Shown piece after piece: positions 18,793 to 29,353 of a stretch of DNA of 64,000 bases. Under the pieces are notes generated by a model. That model saw nothing but the letters and a program-made list of their open reading frames with translations. It was not told the DNA's origin and did not search any database. The position numbers and the translations under genes were made by a program. The stretch comes from Cordilura impudica. Lineage: Eukaryota > Arthropoda > Insecta > Diptera > Scathophagidae. Position 1 is the stretch's first letter. Each line of letters begins with the position of its first letter. The DNA lies in the NCBI GenBank assembly GCA_963682025.1, contig OY821520.1:236083530-236147529 (forward strand), given 5' to 3'.

Positions 18793-21700
18793 GTAACTGG
18801 GCGTATAAGTGTAGAAAACAGGTATAAATTAGGGCTTAATTACTGTCAATGGTTTTCCAAGTGGATCAGCCAAGGAAACTTCCTATGTTTTGATTTGATT
18901 GTAAGGAAAATATATTTTTAGATTAAACGCCTTGATGACTTGCCGCATTTAATATGTTCGGATTGTTTGAATGTGGTTCTTAATGCTTATCAGTTAAAAC
19001 AACAATGTGAACAATCCTATAGAACTTTAATGGGTCTGCTGAATAGCAAGAAGGCGGACAGCGAAATAAATCGTTGCTATTCTAAGGGTCTATTGGAAAA
19101 ATCTACACAAACAGACGAATCATCTATGTATCCTTGTGAACGTTGCGAAGAAAAGTTTTTTACATATGGAGCTTTAAGGGTAAGTAAATGTTTTCCATAG
19201 ATGGATTTTAGAGATTCATTTAATCTTTTCGTTAATTAAATCGACATTGAAACTTTCCTCGATTGCCAATTTTTAGTTACATCGACAATCTGCACATAAA
19301 GGAAGTGCTATTATCTGTCGATTTTGTTCTCGTTCCTTTGATCGTATTGGTTATCTTAAGACCCATTTAGCAGTTTTTCATCCTGAAACTGGATATAAAT
19401 CTCACAATCAATGTCATATTTGCCAACGTCAATTTGTAAGACGGGAACACTTTCGAAGACATTTAAAGGCAGTACATAAAATCGAGGATTATAACTTGGA
19501 AATAGCAAAGGAAGAGCAAGAAGATGTCCATGAAGAAAAATTAAAAATGCCTGTAAAAGTTATAGAGGAAACTGAAAATGAAAAGGAATTGTACAATTTA
19601 TGGGTCGAAGATAACTCAGAAAATTTAACAGAAGTTGAAGATCAGAAGCACCTAGAGAAGTTAATGAATAATACAGCAACATCTTCACATATAATAGACG
19701 AAGAAGAAATTGAAAAACCTTTAGCTGACTTATTAGACTACTCAGTATCGTCAGCACAAACAATGGAAGGTATATATTTTCTTTAAATAATTTTCATAAA
19801 TTACTTGTGTAAAGAAAAAGAAAATTTTTTTTTACTCTGATTAAAATCGGCAAAATATTATAAGTTCTGTGATATTAGCTTAAGGAATAACATAACAACG
19901 TGTTAAATAACAACGTGTCCGTGCATTAAATTTATTTACTTCAAATTATACAATTAGTCTGCGTTTTTTAATTCAGTGTTAAATGTTAAAGTATTTAGTT
20001 ATATATAGTCAATGTAATAACAAATCCAAATATAAAAAATTCCGCTGAAGATGTTGCCAAATAAGCAACGAAACGTTGGGAAGAAAATGGAATAAATTTG
20101 TTTTAGTGCCAAAAAGAAAAAAAGACCATTAAAGCCCATGAAAAACAATTTTCAAAAATATTAATAACAATTGGTCTTAAAATTTAATATATATATTAAA
20201 ATATTTTTTAATTTTTAGATGTTTTAAATGAATCTTTAATAGAAGATGATAATATGCCAGAAAACGTTACACCTAAAGAATCGCTAATCGTTAAAGAAAA
20301 TACAAAAATTGTACAAGATATTTTTCAACCTCCCAAACGAAGCCGTGGCCGTCCTCCCAAGAAACCACCGAATTGTAAATATTGTGAAAAATCATATAAT
20401 GATCGGTCAATGCTACAGCAACACATTGTTGAAGATCACGTAGAGGCTCAAGACTTACCATGTAAAATATGTGGCCAACATTTGACAACTGAAGAAGATT
20501 TCAAAAATCATTTAGTCACCAATCACAGTGACGTAGTTGACAAACCGCTTTTTAATTGTGATCAATGTAATAAATTCTTTACAGATACTAGCCAATACAA
20601 GAGACATAAAGATAGTCATACAAACAAATTATATCAATGTTCTAAATGTGAAAAATCCTTTTGTACAAAAAATTCCCTGCAAAAACATCTGGATAATCAT
20701 GATAAGAAACGTTACGTTTGCAAAGAGTGTTCTCAAGATTTTCTTACACGAGAAGAGTTAAGCAGTCATGCCAAAATGGAAGGACACGATAAACCATTAT
20801 TATGTCCAGAATGTGGTTTACGTTGTAAGACAAGTAATATATTTACTGTCCACATGAGACGTCATAATGGTGAAAAGCCATTTAAGTGTAAATTTTGCAG
20901 TAAAGGATTTCCCCGCATGGATGATTTGAGAATACATGAAAAGTAAGTACTTAAAAAATCATGTGGGTCTGATCACAGGGGAGATGTGTAAACATCTAGT
21001 AATTAAAGATTTTTTATTGTACTTTTTTAAAATCAAACAGAAAGCATCATCTATGTATCATTTATAGCAATCAACTGCAGGAGGGGCTCTGCTAATATAA
21101 AAATATTTATTATAATTTATTATTTCAACTGTTAATTTTTAATTTTTCGTTCTTAATTTTTTATTTTTCATTTTTTATTTTTAATTTTTTATTTTTTAAT
21201 TTTCATTTTATATTTTTCATTTCCAAAAAGGTTATTACATATCATAATTTTTTCACCAATACAATCATAAGTCTTACGTCTTACATGTTACGAAAAAATA
21301 GATTTTTACCCCCCTGCGCGTATAGATGTTTACACATCAAAAACAAAACTTTATTTAGAACTCAGGAATAATCAATTAAAAATGATTAAAAAATATCCAT
21401 GAAGATTTATAAAGTCCGTTAAATTTTAAAATAATAATTTTGTTTTAAATTTAGAAATATTCCTAAAATATTCTTTAAAAATATATATTCAAAACTTTTT
21501 AATATTTTTAAATTTTTTTTCATATAAATTTTAAACATTTCGTAAAATTTATTTGATGTTCTTAAACTGGATTTACATTATAAAGTTCAACTGATTTTTT
21601 TTAATCTAATAATAATTTAAACTTTATCATAACTTTGTTTAATTTTTTTTCAGATATCACACAGGCGAAAAATCACATTTTTGTGAAATCTGTGGTAAGG

Positions 21701-22008
21701 GATTTTTACGTAAATATAATCTGCGTATACATTTACGTGTTCATACCGGTGAGAAACCTTACAAATGTCCACATTGTCCTCAAGCTTTTGCTCAAGGTAA
21801 TGATTTAAAAGCTCACATCCGTCGTCACACCGGAGAACGTTTTCGTTGCGAAATATGCGGAGCCGCATTTTTACAGGCCTATCAAATACGTCAGCATAAA
21901 TTGCAAGAACATGATATACATGAAGTACCACCAACGCAAAGAGTAAAGAAATTTACTTCTCCCGAAGAGCAAGAAAAACAAATTAAACAGAACTTACAAA
22001 GCGAATGA
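18655..22008 (+). CDS. ZAD-domain C2H2 zinc-finger protein, complete five-exon gene (paralogue)
   Basis: Joining 18655..18792, 18922..19179, 19277..19769, 20219..20942 and 21654..22008 gives an open frame of 655 codons plus stop, with GT-AG introns and consistent phases. The ZAD has C13 and C16 (CRVC) in exon 1 and C58 and C61 (CSDC) in exon 2. Three fingers follow, then an acidic linker, an AT-hook-like RSRGRPPKKP patch, seven fingers, and a last exon with three fingers. There are 13 in all, as in the minus-strand paralogue. Expected role: nuclear DNA-binding regulator acting as a ZAD dimer. ATG at 18655 is chosen because upstream in-frame Met codons precede no conserved sequence and the ZAD begins 12 residues later. 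Orthologue not identified. Confidence 0.92.
18922..19179 (+). CDS. Exon 2 of the plus-strand ZAD gene
   Basis: Begins after a TTTTTAG acceptor with IKRLDDLPHLICSDC (second ZAD cysteine pair). It contains the STQTDESS linker seen in similar form in the paralogue and the Cys half of finger 1. Donor AGG|GTAAGT, phase 0. Confidence 0.9.
19277..19769 (+). CDS. Exon 3 of the plus-strand ZAD gene
   Basis: Completes finger 1 (LHRQSAH), then fingers IICRFC and NQCHIC, followed by a glutamate-rich linker (KEEQEDVHEEKL, VEDNSENLTEVEDQ). Donor G|GTATAT, phase 1. Confidence 0.9.
20045..20077 (+). other. Hammerhead-ribozyme-like core motif in intron 3
   Basis: Reads CTGAAGA, then a 5-bp stem GTTGC/GCAAC with a CAAATAA loop, then GAAA and CGTT. 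This fits the CUGANGA - stem II - GAAA core found in Penelope-like retroelements. I could not find a proper UH cleavage site with a matching stem I, so it is probably a relic or chance. Confidence 0.3.
20219..20942 (+). CDS. Exon 4 of the plus-strand ZAD gene
   Basis: Begins after a TTTTTAG acceptor. It contains the KRSRGRPPKKPP AT-hook-like patch and seven fingers (PNCKYC, LPCKIC, FNCDQC, YQCSKC, YVCKEC, LLCPEC, FKCKFC). The donor AA|GTAAGT lies between the two histidines of the last finger, the same place and phase as in the minus-strand paralogue. Confidence 0.92.
20943..21653 (+). other. Intron 4 of the plus-strand ZAD gene, AT-rich
   Basis: Bounded by GTAAGT and TTTTTTTTCAG. Around 21125-21225 it holds a degenerate run of TTTTTAA/TTTTTCA-type heptamers like the large array at 42.9-46.7 kb. 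GATGTGTAAACATC near 20984 is mirrored by GATGTTTACACATC near 21325. Confidence 0.6.
21654..22008 (+). CDS. Exon 5 of the plus-strand ZAD gene
   Basis: Begins YHTGEKSHFCEICGKGF, followed by YKCPHCPQAFAQGNDLKAH and FRCEICGAAF fingers and a basic C-terminal tail ending at TGA (22006-22008). AATAAA signals follow near 22209 and 22222. It is nearly identical in layout to exon 4 of the minus-strand gene. Confidence 0.92.
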
Positions 22009-22522
22009 GCGTGAGTTTAAATCCGAGCTTTAAAATTTGTGAGGTAATTAATTATTAACTAAAGTTTTAATGAAATTTGTAATTTAACGTTTTCTATGTT
22101 TTAATAGCGATTAGTGAAGTTATATCGCAAAGAATGTTTTAAAACATGATCAGAATTATGAAAAACTGAATTTTTGTTATAACATTGAAGAAGAACAGCT
22201 TTTTTTTAAATAAACATTTTTAATAAAGGATTTATAAATACTTTCTCCAGACTTTTGTAGCCATACATATGACGTTATAAATTGTTTATTGAATATGTAA
22301 TGCATTGATAGATTTGATTAGATTGATTTTGATTGATTTCTCTTAAATTGAAGGCTTAATTGATTACAAGTTTTTGTAGCTCACAACTAAAATCATAACT
22401 AGCACTTATTCAAATGAATCGTTTATCCAAATGAATCTGAACTGCAAGTATTAAACTTGAATACTCAATTTTGTACATTATGTAATATATTACAATATAT
22501 TTTCATACTGCACATTTTCAGT

Positions 22523-22621
22523 GTCGATTTCATAGGAGTCATTTGTATGGGACCGATTCTCACCAATTTCAATAGCGTTTATCCTATTGCAGATAAAAAC
22601 TTATATACCAAATTTCATAAA
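22523..22621 (+). repeat. INE-1fam fragment
   Basis: About 100 bp (GTCGATTTCATAGGAGTCAT to ACCAAATTTCATAAATGC) matching the interior of the INE-1fam elements, lacking both ends and with a small internal deletion. Confidence 0.7.
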
Positions 22622-22689
22622 TGCATACCAAAACAAAATGTTTAAACTTTTTAGTAATCACTAAGAAAGCTCTTAAGGTTTACAAGAAA

Positions 22690-22905
22690 TATAACGTAGT
22701 TTTTGTACAAAGGGAACCAAATTCTCTAAACTGTCCGGGCTTGGGCTAGTGGAGAGATATTGGGCTCTTGTGAAAAGAGGTCAAAAAAGGCGTACGAAAA
22801 TGTGGAAGATTTTAAATGAAGATGGTCTACTTGTTTCAGAAAAGTGACAGAAAACACTGGAAAATCGCCAATGGGAGATTTGCCGGAAAAGTCATAAGTT
22901 TATAA
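22690..22905 (+). pseudogene. Mariner-like transposase C-terminal relic
   Basis: Closely parallels the end of the relic at 34480-35240: GTAGTTTTTGTACAAAGGG, CTGTCCGGGCTT..., ATATTGGGCTCTTGTGAAAAG (the W/Y-ALMKRE block), then the same tail to CATAAGTTTATAAGTAGCG. Frameshifts and stops show it is dead. Confidence 0.6.
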
Positions 22906-23323
22906 GTAGCGATTAGAAATATAAAATTTATATTTTTTTGTACGCTTTAATATAAATTTTGGAAAAAATTTAAAAAGATAAAAAGCAAAAAAAGATGCCT
23001 TTAAGGGTATAAAAATATAACATCAAGTTTTATTACCTTGAAATAATTGAAATTTTCTATAAGCACCGTTGTTTTTTTATATTTATATTTTATATTTCTT
23101 AAAAATTATTATCAAGGCTGGCAACTCTAAAAGCCATCATTGCATTCAGAATTGTGAATGCAGAGTTGCATATTAATATATAACTTACATACAAAATGCA
23201 ACTCTGCAAGGCTCATTTTTTTATAATTTGTAGAAGTCTGGCACTTGTTATTCAATTGGATGGAAAGAATATAAGAAAATTTATAAATAAAAACGATTTA
23301 ATTGATTCAAAACTAATTTAAAA

Positions 23324-23815
23324 ATGTCCTGTTTACTTCAAAATCTTAAATATACTCATTTTGCACAAGTAGTTAAAGCCATCAGCATCAATCAAATACA
23401 GCAAGCCCAATTGCTTCACACTTCACTGGTGCGCAATGAAATACGCAAATTGGCCCGTTTACGTGTAGTAGACAATAGTGAATTGGGAAAACGGGCCATG
23501 GCCGAAGGTAGACCGCCACGTTGTATTCATGTATACAATAAACGCGGCATTGGCTTAATTGGTGACAAAGTGCTGGTAGCCATCAAGGGAACCATGAAAA
23601 AGGGCATATTAGTGGGCTTGAAACAAAAACAATGGCCGAAAGTTCCAAAATTTGATAGCAATAACTTGGTTTTGATTGATGATAATGGAACACCATTGGG
23701 TACCAGGATACATGCACCGGTACCTACCATCCTAAGAACCGTGCTAAAGGAAAAAACCCAAGCTAAAGGAGCAGATTACACCAAAGTTTTGGCTATAGCA
23801 AGTAGATTTATTTGA
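23324..23815 (+). CDS. mRpL14: Mitochondrial ribosomal protein L14 (uL14m)
   Basis: Single-exon frame of 163 residues. The N-terminus (about 35 residues, few acids, several basics and hydrophobics) is compatible with a mitochondrial targeting sequence. From about residue 39 it has the uL14 fold signature: RLRVVDNSELGKRA, IGLIGDKVLVAIKGTMKKG, then the VPKFDSNNLVLIDDNGTPLG block and RIHAPVPTILR. uL14m sits in the large subunit of the mitochondrial ribosome near the inter-subunit bridge region. The length matches animal mitochondrial L14. The start is the first ATG after a short 5' leader. Two overlapping AATAAA signals at 23831-23840 follow the stop. It is tail-to-tail with Psf3. Confidence 0.93.
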   Translation: MSCLLQNLKYTHFAQVVKAISINQIQQAQLLHTSLVRNEIRKLARLRVVDNSELGKRAMAEGRPPRCIHVYNKRGIGLIGDKVLVAIKGTMKKGILVGLKQKQWPKVPKFDSNNLVLIDDNGTPLGTRIHAPVPTILRTVLKEKTQAKGADYTKVLAIASRFI

Positions 23816-23830
23816 AATTACATTTGTTTA

Positions 23831-23847
23831 AATAAATAAAATTTATT
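23831..23847. terminator. Overlapping poly(A) signals between mRpL14 and Psf3
   Basis: Plus-strand AATAAA at 23831-23836 and 23835-23840 serves mRpL14. The minus-strand AATAAA (TTTATT at 23842-23847) serves Psf3. With only 33 bp between stop codons, each transcript should end inside the other gene's 3' region. Confidence 0.75.
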
Positions 23848-23848
23848 G

Positions 23849-23986
23849 TTAAAAAGAAGGCCGCTTAAGATCTTGTTCGGGTGAATCAGCATCACTGACA
23901 CGTTCACGTTTACGTTTTTTTGTATGTTCTTGTACCATCTCTGAGACAGCAATATTATTCGATTTCATTTGTAACCAATTTGTAAA
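23849..23986 (-). CDS. Psf3: Psf3 exon 3
   Basis: Begins after ATTTCAG with FTNWLQMKSNNIAVSE and ends KRPSF-stop. Phase 0 with exon 2. Confidence 0.9.
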   Translation of the reverse strand, partial: FTNWLQMKSNNIAVSEMVQEHTKKRKRERVSDADSPEQDLKRPSF

Positions 23987-24599
23987 CTGAAATTTAATTA
24001 TTAGAAAAAAAAAATGAATTAAGTTTTGGTAGAACCTTACCAAAATATTTGTTTTAGCCCCCGCATCGAATAATTTATTTTCAATATCATCCAATCGATG
24101 TTCAGGTTTACTATAATCTGTAGAATTTTTTGATATATCCAGCAAATGCCGGACGCGTTGACGCATTGTTTCAAAAACAATTTTACCCACAACATGATTA
24201 CGATCGTAAGGTGTTAAATAACGTCCATATTCATAGAAAAAAGGGTGAAGTTTACCCAATTCTATGTGTGTTGTCTCAGCCTCGCAAACGGCTTTATGGA
24301 CGTTTTTATAGATATCCGGTACGCATATGCTAAAATAGGGATTATTAATCTTTAGTTCTTTAATATACCATAAGGGCAAGTTGATGGTGCGTCCTGGATT
24401 GAGATCTTCTGTATCGGCTCCAGCATCCAAGAAACCTAAAAAAAATTTTAGGGATCAGCTTATGTTCATGTTTATGACCCAGTAGTAACTATTTACCCAT
24501 TTTTAACAGTTTAGTATTCACTTTACATTCTACTTTTTCTTGTGTAACAAATATATCTTCTATAGCATAATAATTGGGAAAATAACTTTGTGCATTCAT
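23849..24599 (-). CDS. Psf3: GINS complex subunit Psf3 (GINS3), complete three-exon gene
   Basis: Joining 24599..24497, 24435..24041 and 23986..23849 on the minus strand gives 211 codons, GT-AG introns and matching phases. The protein begins MNAQSYFPNYYAIEDIFVTQ and continues with KLLKMGFLDAG, then the LPLWYIKEL and FFYEYGRYL motifs and the VFETMRQRVRHLLD helix typical of Psf3. The C-terminal tail is basic (KKRKRERV). GINS (Sld5-Psf1-Psf2-Psf3) joins MCM2-7 and Cdc45 in the CMG helicase at nuclear replication forks. Length matches animal Psf3. Its poly(A) signal (TTTATT on plus at 23842-23847) lies within a few bases of its stop, so its transcript end should overlap that of mRpL14. Confidence 0.92.
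24041..24435 (-). CDS. Psf3: Psf3 exon 2
   Basis: Main GINS domain exon from G|FLDAGADTEDL to GAKTNIL, between a TTTTAG acceptor and a GTAAGG donor. Confidence 0.92.
24497..24599 (-). CDS. Psf3: Psf3 exon 1
   Basis: 103 bp from ATG (complement of 24597-24599) to ATG G|GTAAAT; encodes the first 34 residues. Confidence 0.9.
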
Positions 24600-24722
24600 T
24601 TTAAGTTTGGCTTTTATTTAACAAGTATCTGTTTAATAATACGTATATTTTTATCGTTGGCGCTTATTTTCTGTTATTAAACAGCTGCTACGAAAGTATT
24701 ACGAAAAATCACCAACACATGT

Positions 24723-25184
24723 AACACGGTTCACACAAGACAATTTTTGTTGCGCAACTTTTGAGTTTGTAGGGGAGAGTGGAAAGAAGTGAGGTATATG
24801 GTACGGAGTTGCTTGTACTCGGCAACTCGTTTTGTTGTGCCGTTCGTAATTATAAACATGAAGTTAACTGCAGCTTATTATTTGACACTTCTTTTTATTC
24901 TTTGCTTCGCTGTGAAAAATTATTATTTTATTTATTTTATTATTTTTTTTTTTATTATTTCATTTTTTCTTTGACTTCCATTTTTTCACACAAAAAGATT
25001 TTTCACTTTGAACCAATAATAAATTCTTTTTACACAAACTAATAAAGTGAACTCTCAAAGAATTTGAAAGCAAAAGGAAACGAAAAATTGCGGCAATAAA
25101 TTTCCCTGTGTGAACATTAAGGCAACTTTAAAAGGGAATTGAAAAAAATTTGCGCAACAAAAATTGCCTTGTGTGAATCCAGAC
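24723..25184 (+). mobile_element. Foldback-type MITE, TTCACACAAG family, copy 1
   Basis: Ends read GGTTCACACAAGACAATTT and AAATTGCCTTGTGTGAATCC. The right end abuts TTA; the left duplication is unclear. Its body is an inverted copy of the adjoining element at 25188-25531, so the two together can fold into a hairpin of several hundred bp. The small frames inside are by-products. Confidence 0.65.
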
Positions 25185-25187
25185 TTA

Positions 25188-25531
25188 GTGTTCACACAGA
25201 GAAATTTATTGCCGCAACTTTTCGTTTTCTTTTGCTTTCAAATTCTTAAATTTTTGACAGTCCATTTTATTTAGTTTGTGTATGAAGAATTTATTATTGG
25301 TTCAAAGTGAAAAGTCAAAGAAAAAATGAAATAATAAAAAAATAATTAAATAAATGAATAATTTTTCATAGCGAAGCAAAGAATGAAATGTCAAATAATA
25401 ACCTGCAGCTAATTACAATTACGAATGGCACAACAAAACGAATTGCCGAGTACAAACAACTCCGTACCAAATACCTCTCTGCTTTCCCCTCTCTCCGACA
25501 AACTCAAAAATTGCCTTGTGTGAACTGGGCC
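25188..25531 (-). mobile_element. MITE, TTCACACAAG family, copy 2, TTA duplication
   Basis: 344 bp from GTGTTCACACAGAG to CTTGTGTGAACTGGGCC, flanked by TTA at 25185-25187 and TTA at 25532-25534. It is an inverted, shorter copy of the neighbouring element. Harbinger-type by its duplication. Confidence 0.75.
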
Positions 25532-25606
25532 TTACACTCCTGAAAAAAGTGTTGCCTATTAATATTGATTTGTACGGTTAATTCGAAATCTAATAATTCA
25601 TAAATA

Positions 25607-26354
25607 ACAAGTAAGAAAATTATAGTCGGTCTAGACCGACTATACGATACCCTATACCATGCGTTTAGAAACCCTACTCTTAGGCCCAACTAACTGGACA
25701 TAGAAAATAAGCAAAAACCAAATTTGAAAAAATTTTGAAAAAGTTCATATCGGATGCTATATCTATATGGGGACTAGGTCCAAAAATGGACCGATCCTGA
25801 CCATGGTTGGTAACGTCTCTTGTATTTTGCAAAAACATATACAAACAAAATTTGAGAAGAATCAGTGCAATATTTTTGTTTTTAATAGATTTAAGTGAAT
25901 ATCGGGAAGCAGCTCTATATGGGGCCAAAGGGAGCATTTTTGGACTACCCATTAGTGGATGTAATGAACGCTTACAAACCCAATTTGAGTAAGATCTATA
26001 TGACAATTTGGATCCTATGGCAATTTATGTCGATTTCATAAGGGTAATTTGTATGGGGGCTAGGTCTGAACATGGACCGATTCTCACCAATTTCAATAGC
26101 GTTCATCCCATGGCCGATAAAAGCTCATATACCAAATTTCATCGAAATATATTCATATTTGCGACCTGCAGTTTGATTACAAGGTTTACATGGACACACA
26201 GACGGACGGACGGACGGACATTGTTAAATCAACTCAAAAAGTGATTCTGATTCGATCGGTATAATTAAAGATGGGTCTGGGTCAAATATTTTTGGTTGTT
26301 ACAAACAGCAGCACAAAGTCATTATACCCAAACCACATAGTGGTATAGGGTATA
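25607..26354 (+). repeat. INE-1fam copy F
   Basis: Forward copy from ACAAGTAAGAAAATTATAG with the intact 20-bp palindrome to CATAGTGGTATAGGGTATAA, with internal GACGGACGGACGGAC near 26203. Confidence 0.88.
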
Positions 26355-27186
26355 AAAATGGTATAAAGCGCTACATCTTTTTCTTCAAAAACAGCTCAAT
26401 TGGTAAATATCAGCCTGCTAGGCAAGCACATTTTTTGGTGTTTCTCCCAAACTGGGAAAAATGTCGTTTATTCTGAAGAAAAAATCATCATTTTCATTCT
26501 TTCATCAAAAGAGTAAAAAGTATGCGCTCGAAAAGTTTTGAAAATAGAATATAATATATATTGACTGAAACTTAATTAACAAAAACTTACATTATAAAAA
26601 AGTACGAAAAACTTAAAGTATATTGGGCTAAATTTAATAAAAATTTAATAAAAGTCGTTAATCAAGTAAAAAAAAATCTGGTGACTGAAGTTTTCAAAGA
26701 AAGAAATATAATATATAAGAAAAATAATATAAATATATTATAAGAAATATATCAGTAATATAAAGATTTAATTAAAATGGTATAAAAACATCTTGCAGCA
26801 AACAGCAAAATAATGGGAAATTAGGAAAAATGTCGTTTATTCTTTCGAAGTGAAGTCAGATTTCAGTATATATACAAAAAGGCTCGGGCATACTATTTCT
26901 TGATTTTTGGCAACACACGTTTCATATGCCTTTAGAATGTGTTTAAATTTATCCATTTCAATAAAGGTAAATTTTTAAATAACTATCGTGAAATTTATTG
27001 TTAATCTAAGCGTTTTTTTTTAGTTTTAATTTATGTATTTCAATGGTGCGTGTTAGAAATCATATATTTCAAAAATTCGTAACTACTTAATCGGACCGGT
27101 TTCTGGCATTTCTACTTAGGACGGCCGTGAGGTTTTGAACCCTGAACCTTCATATACACTCGTACTTGCACTTTTGTCAGCGCTTT
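26355..27186. other. Spacer with short imperfect direct repeats, no gene
   Basis: The phrase GGAAAAATGTCGTTTATTCT occurs near 26454 and near 26826, each preceded by an AATGGTATAAA motif upstream. No coding sequence is recognised. Confidence 0.45.
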
Positions 27187-27219
27187 ATTATACCCTATAC
27201 CACTATGTGGTTTGGGTTA
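27187..27219 (-). repeat. INE-1fam solo end fragment
   Basis: TTATACCCTATACCACTATG followed by TGGTTTGGGTTATGG: only the GTGGTATAGGG end of the element is present. Confidence 0.65.
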
Positions 27220-27519
27220 TGGTATTATAATTTTTTAATATTTCTGGGGGATCAAGAGTACTCAAAGCAAATGTACGATGGATGAATAGACCCAAAAGGT
27301 AAAAATTAGTAGTTTGTTGTTATAAAACTTTTATATAAATACATATGTAATACTGTTTTCTTTTTTGAAAAACTAGACTTCACCAAAAACGTCTTCTTCC
27401 TCTTACAAAAAGATGATATATGTAGATGATGAACTTGGCAATGCCTTGGCGCTAGAACTGAAAGATATGAAAAGAGATCAGGAAAAAGTGTGAACACTCA
27501 CTTACCCGCTTGTTACACA

Positions 27520-28446
27520 GGCCACTGCCAGTTGGAAAAACTCAATACACTTACATTTTTTTACTAATACACACACATTTTTCGCAGTGGTAACACTAAT
27601 GGCACCAAATTTTTCGTGCGGGTAATTGCTGTCACTACTGAATTATTGCAAACCCTGCTATCTCACATCACACTGCAACTGTGAAATCGTTGTGTACGTA
27701 TTATCAACGAAAAATTGCTCGAATTAGTCGAATCCATCGCAATTAACTTTTGTGCTCACACAGCTGACTGTAATCTTATTTTTAAAATGTCGAAGCGTAA
27801 ACTTGAAAAAATTTGTTTACCCTCCTATCTCACATCACACTGCAACTGTGAAATCGTTGTGTACGTATTATCAACGAAAAATTGTTCGAATTAGTCGAAT
27901 CCATCGCCATTAACTTTTGTGCTCGCACATCTGACTGCAATCTCATTTTTAAAATGTTGAAAAAATTTGTTTCTTCTTATTTTTTTTTTAAATAAAGTTA
28001 CCGAGTTCATTATACAGGCACATGTTTGAGGGAAAATGTTTACATATATTATTATTAGTTCTATTTTAATAATAGTTAATAATATTTATGCTCTATAATT
28101 AACAAACTTGCGTTTTTATATGCGCATTTCAAGAAATAAATCATAATAATAGACTTAACAAGTTAAAACTTTAATTACAATTTTGCAGAATCCAGAAAAT
28201 TTGCATTAAATTTATAACAGGGTAACATTAATCGTCGTTAGTGGCAGCCACTACTCGCACGAAAAATTTGGTGCCATTAGTGTAACCACTGTGGAAAATG
28301 TGTGTGGATTAGTAAAAAATGTGAGTGTATTGAGTTTTTCGAACTTGCAGTGTGATGTGAGATAGGGGGGGTAAAATAATACTAATAATTATAAATGTTA
28401 ACCTTTCCCCCAAAATGTGGCTATATTATGAACTCGGTAACTCTAT
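27520..28446. repeat. Complex foldback with internal tandem duplication
   Basis: Outer arms include CACCAAATTTTTCGTGCG near 27604 mirrored by CGCACGAAAAATTTGGTG near 28256. The TATCTCACATCACACTGCA block occurs at 27659 and 27831, with its mirror TGCAGTGTGATGTGAGATA at 28347. GTTACCGAGTTCAT near 27998 is mirrored by ATGAACTCGGTAAC near 28428. Between them, about 170 bp are tandemly duplicated (27659-27828 and 27831-27975). Confidence 0.65.
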
Positions 28447-28519
28447 TTTGTAAACAAAATAAGTGAATATGGACGCCAAATTGAAAAAAGAGAATATTTT
28501 TAAATTAATTTTTGGTAGG

Positions 28520-28965
28520 ATATGAACAATAAATCTTATCGATTTAAAGAACAAAGCCTACGAAAAAATGGCAAAAGAGGTGTGTATGATCGTGGAAGTT
28601 TACGCTTCGACATTTTCAAAATGAAATTGCAATCGCATGTTTAAGCACAAATGCCAATGGCGGGGGATTCGACTAATCGAAAAATTTTTCGGGTTAAAGA
28701 TGGCAAGCAGCAAAGAGATGCCAAGTTAGCTGGGGCCAAATCACCGCATTCGTTATCGAAATTTGTTGATCGAAATTAATTTTGTATTTTCCAAAATAAA
28801 ATACTAAGAATGATTTTACTCCGTCACAGTTAACGAATTATGGCCCCTAGTTAAGTAAAAGTGAAACGAGGGCTGATGTTTGTCCACCATCTTTAAATAA
28901 TAAACCGAAATATGGAATTTTGATTGATTTTACTCGATATCGAATGCGGTGATTTGGCCCCTGGT
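28520..28965. repeat. Dispersed repeat pieces, including unidentified repeat copy 2
   Basis: The GTTTACGCTTCGACATTTT segment near 28597 mirrors part of the foldback tandem unit near 27790. Positions 28770-28965 mirror the repeat at 4870-5015 (ACTCCGTCACAG, ACTCGATATCGAATGCG). No gene is supported. Confidence 0.5.
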
Positions 28966-29353
28966 TTATACTTAGCAAACAGCTGTTTCAATTTCATGAC
29001 TTAGGCATGATTTACACGGTGATTTTAACGGCGTCGTTGTTCGACGTCTTTTTTTGTTTGTAGGCGAACGATGTAGAGAATCAAGAGGGGTAAACAAAAA
29101 GACACGATTTCTATTTTTGAAGACTTTTTTTCCTATTTCTCTTTACACTCATTTAATTTTTCTTGTTACTTTTTATTCTTTTTCGTACTTTGCAGTGCCC
29201 ACTTCAGTGTGATCAAGTATCGTTTACATTTTTATTTATTTTTAATTTAATATTTCTGCGTAATTTCTTTAAACTGAATAGGTTTTAACTTAAAACTTTT
29301 AAATATTGATATGTTCTGCTATTTGATTAGTTATTCTAAATATTCTACTCTTA

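Noticed and set aside
24779..25042. Two overlapping plus-strand frames upstream of the MITE pair
   Set aside because: They lie inside the MITE and consist of AT-rich hydrophobic codons; no motif.
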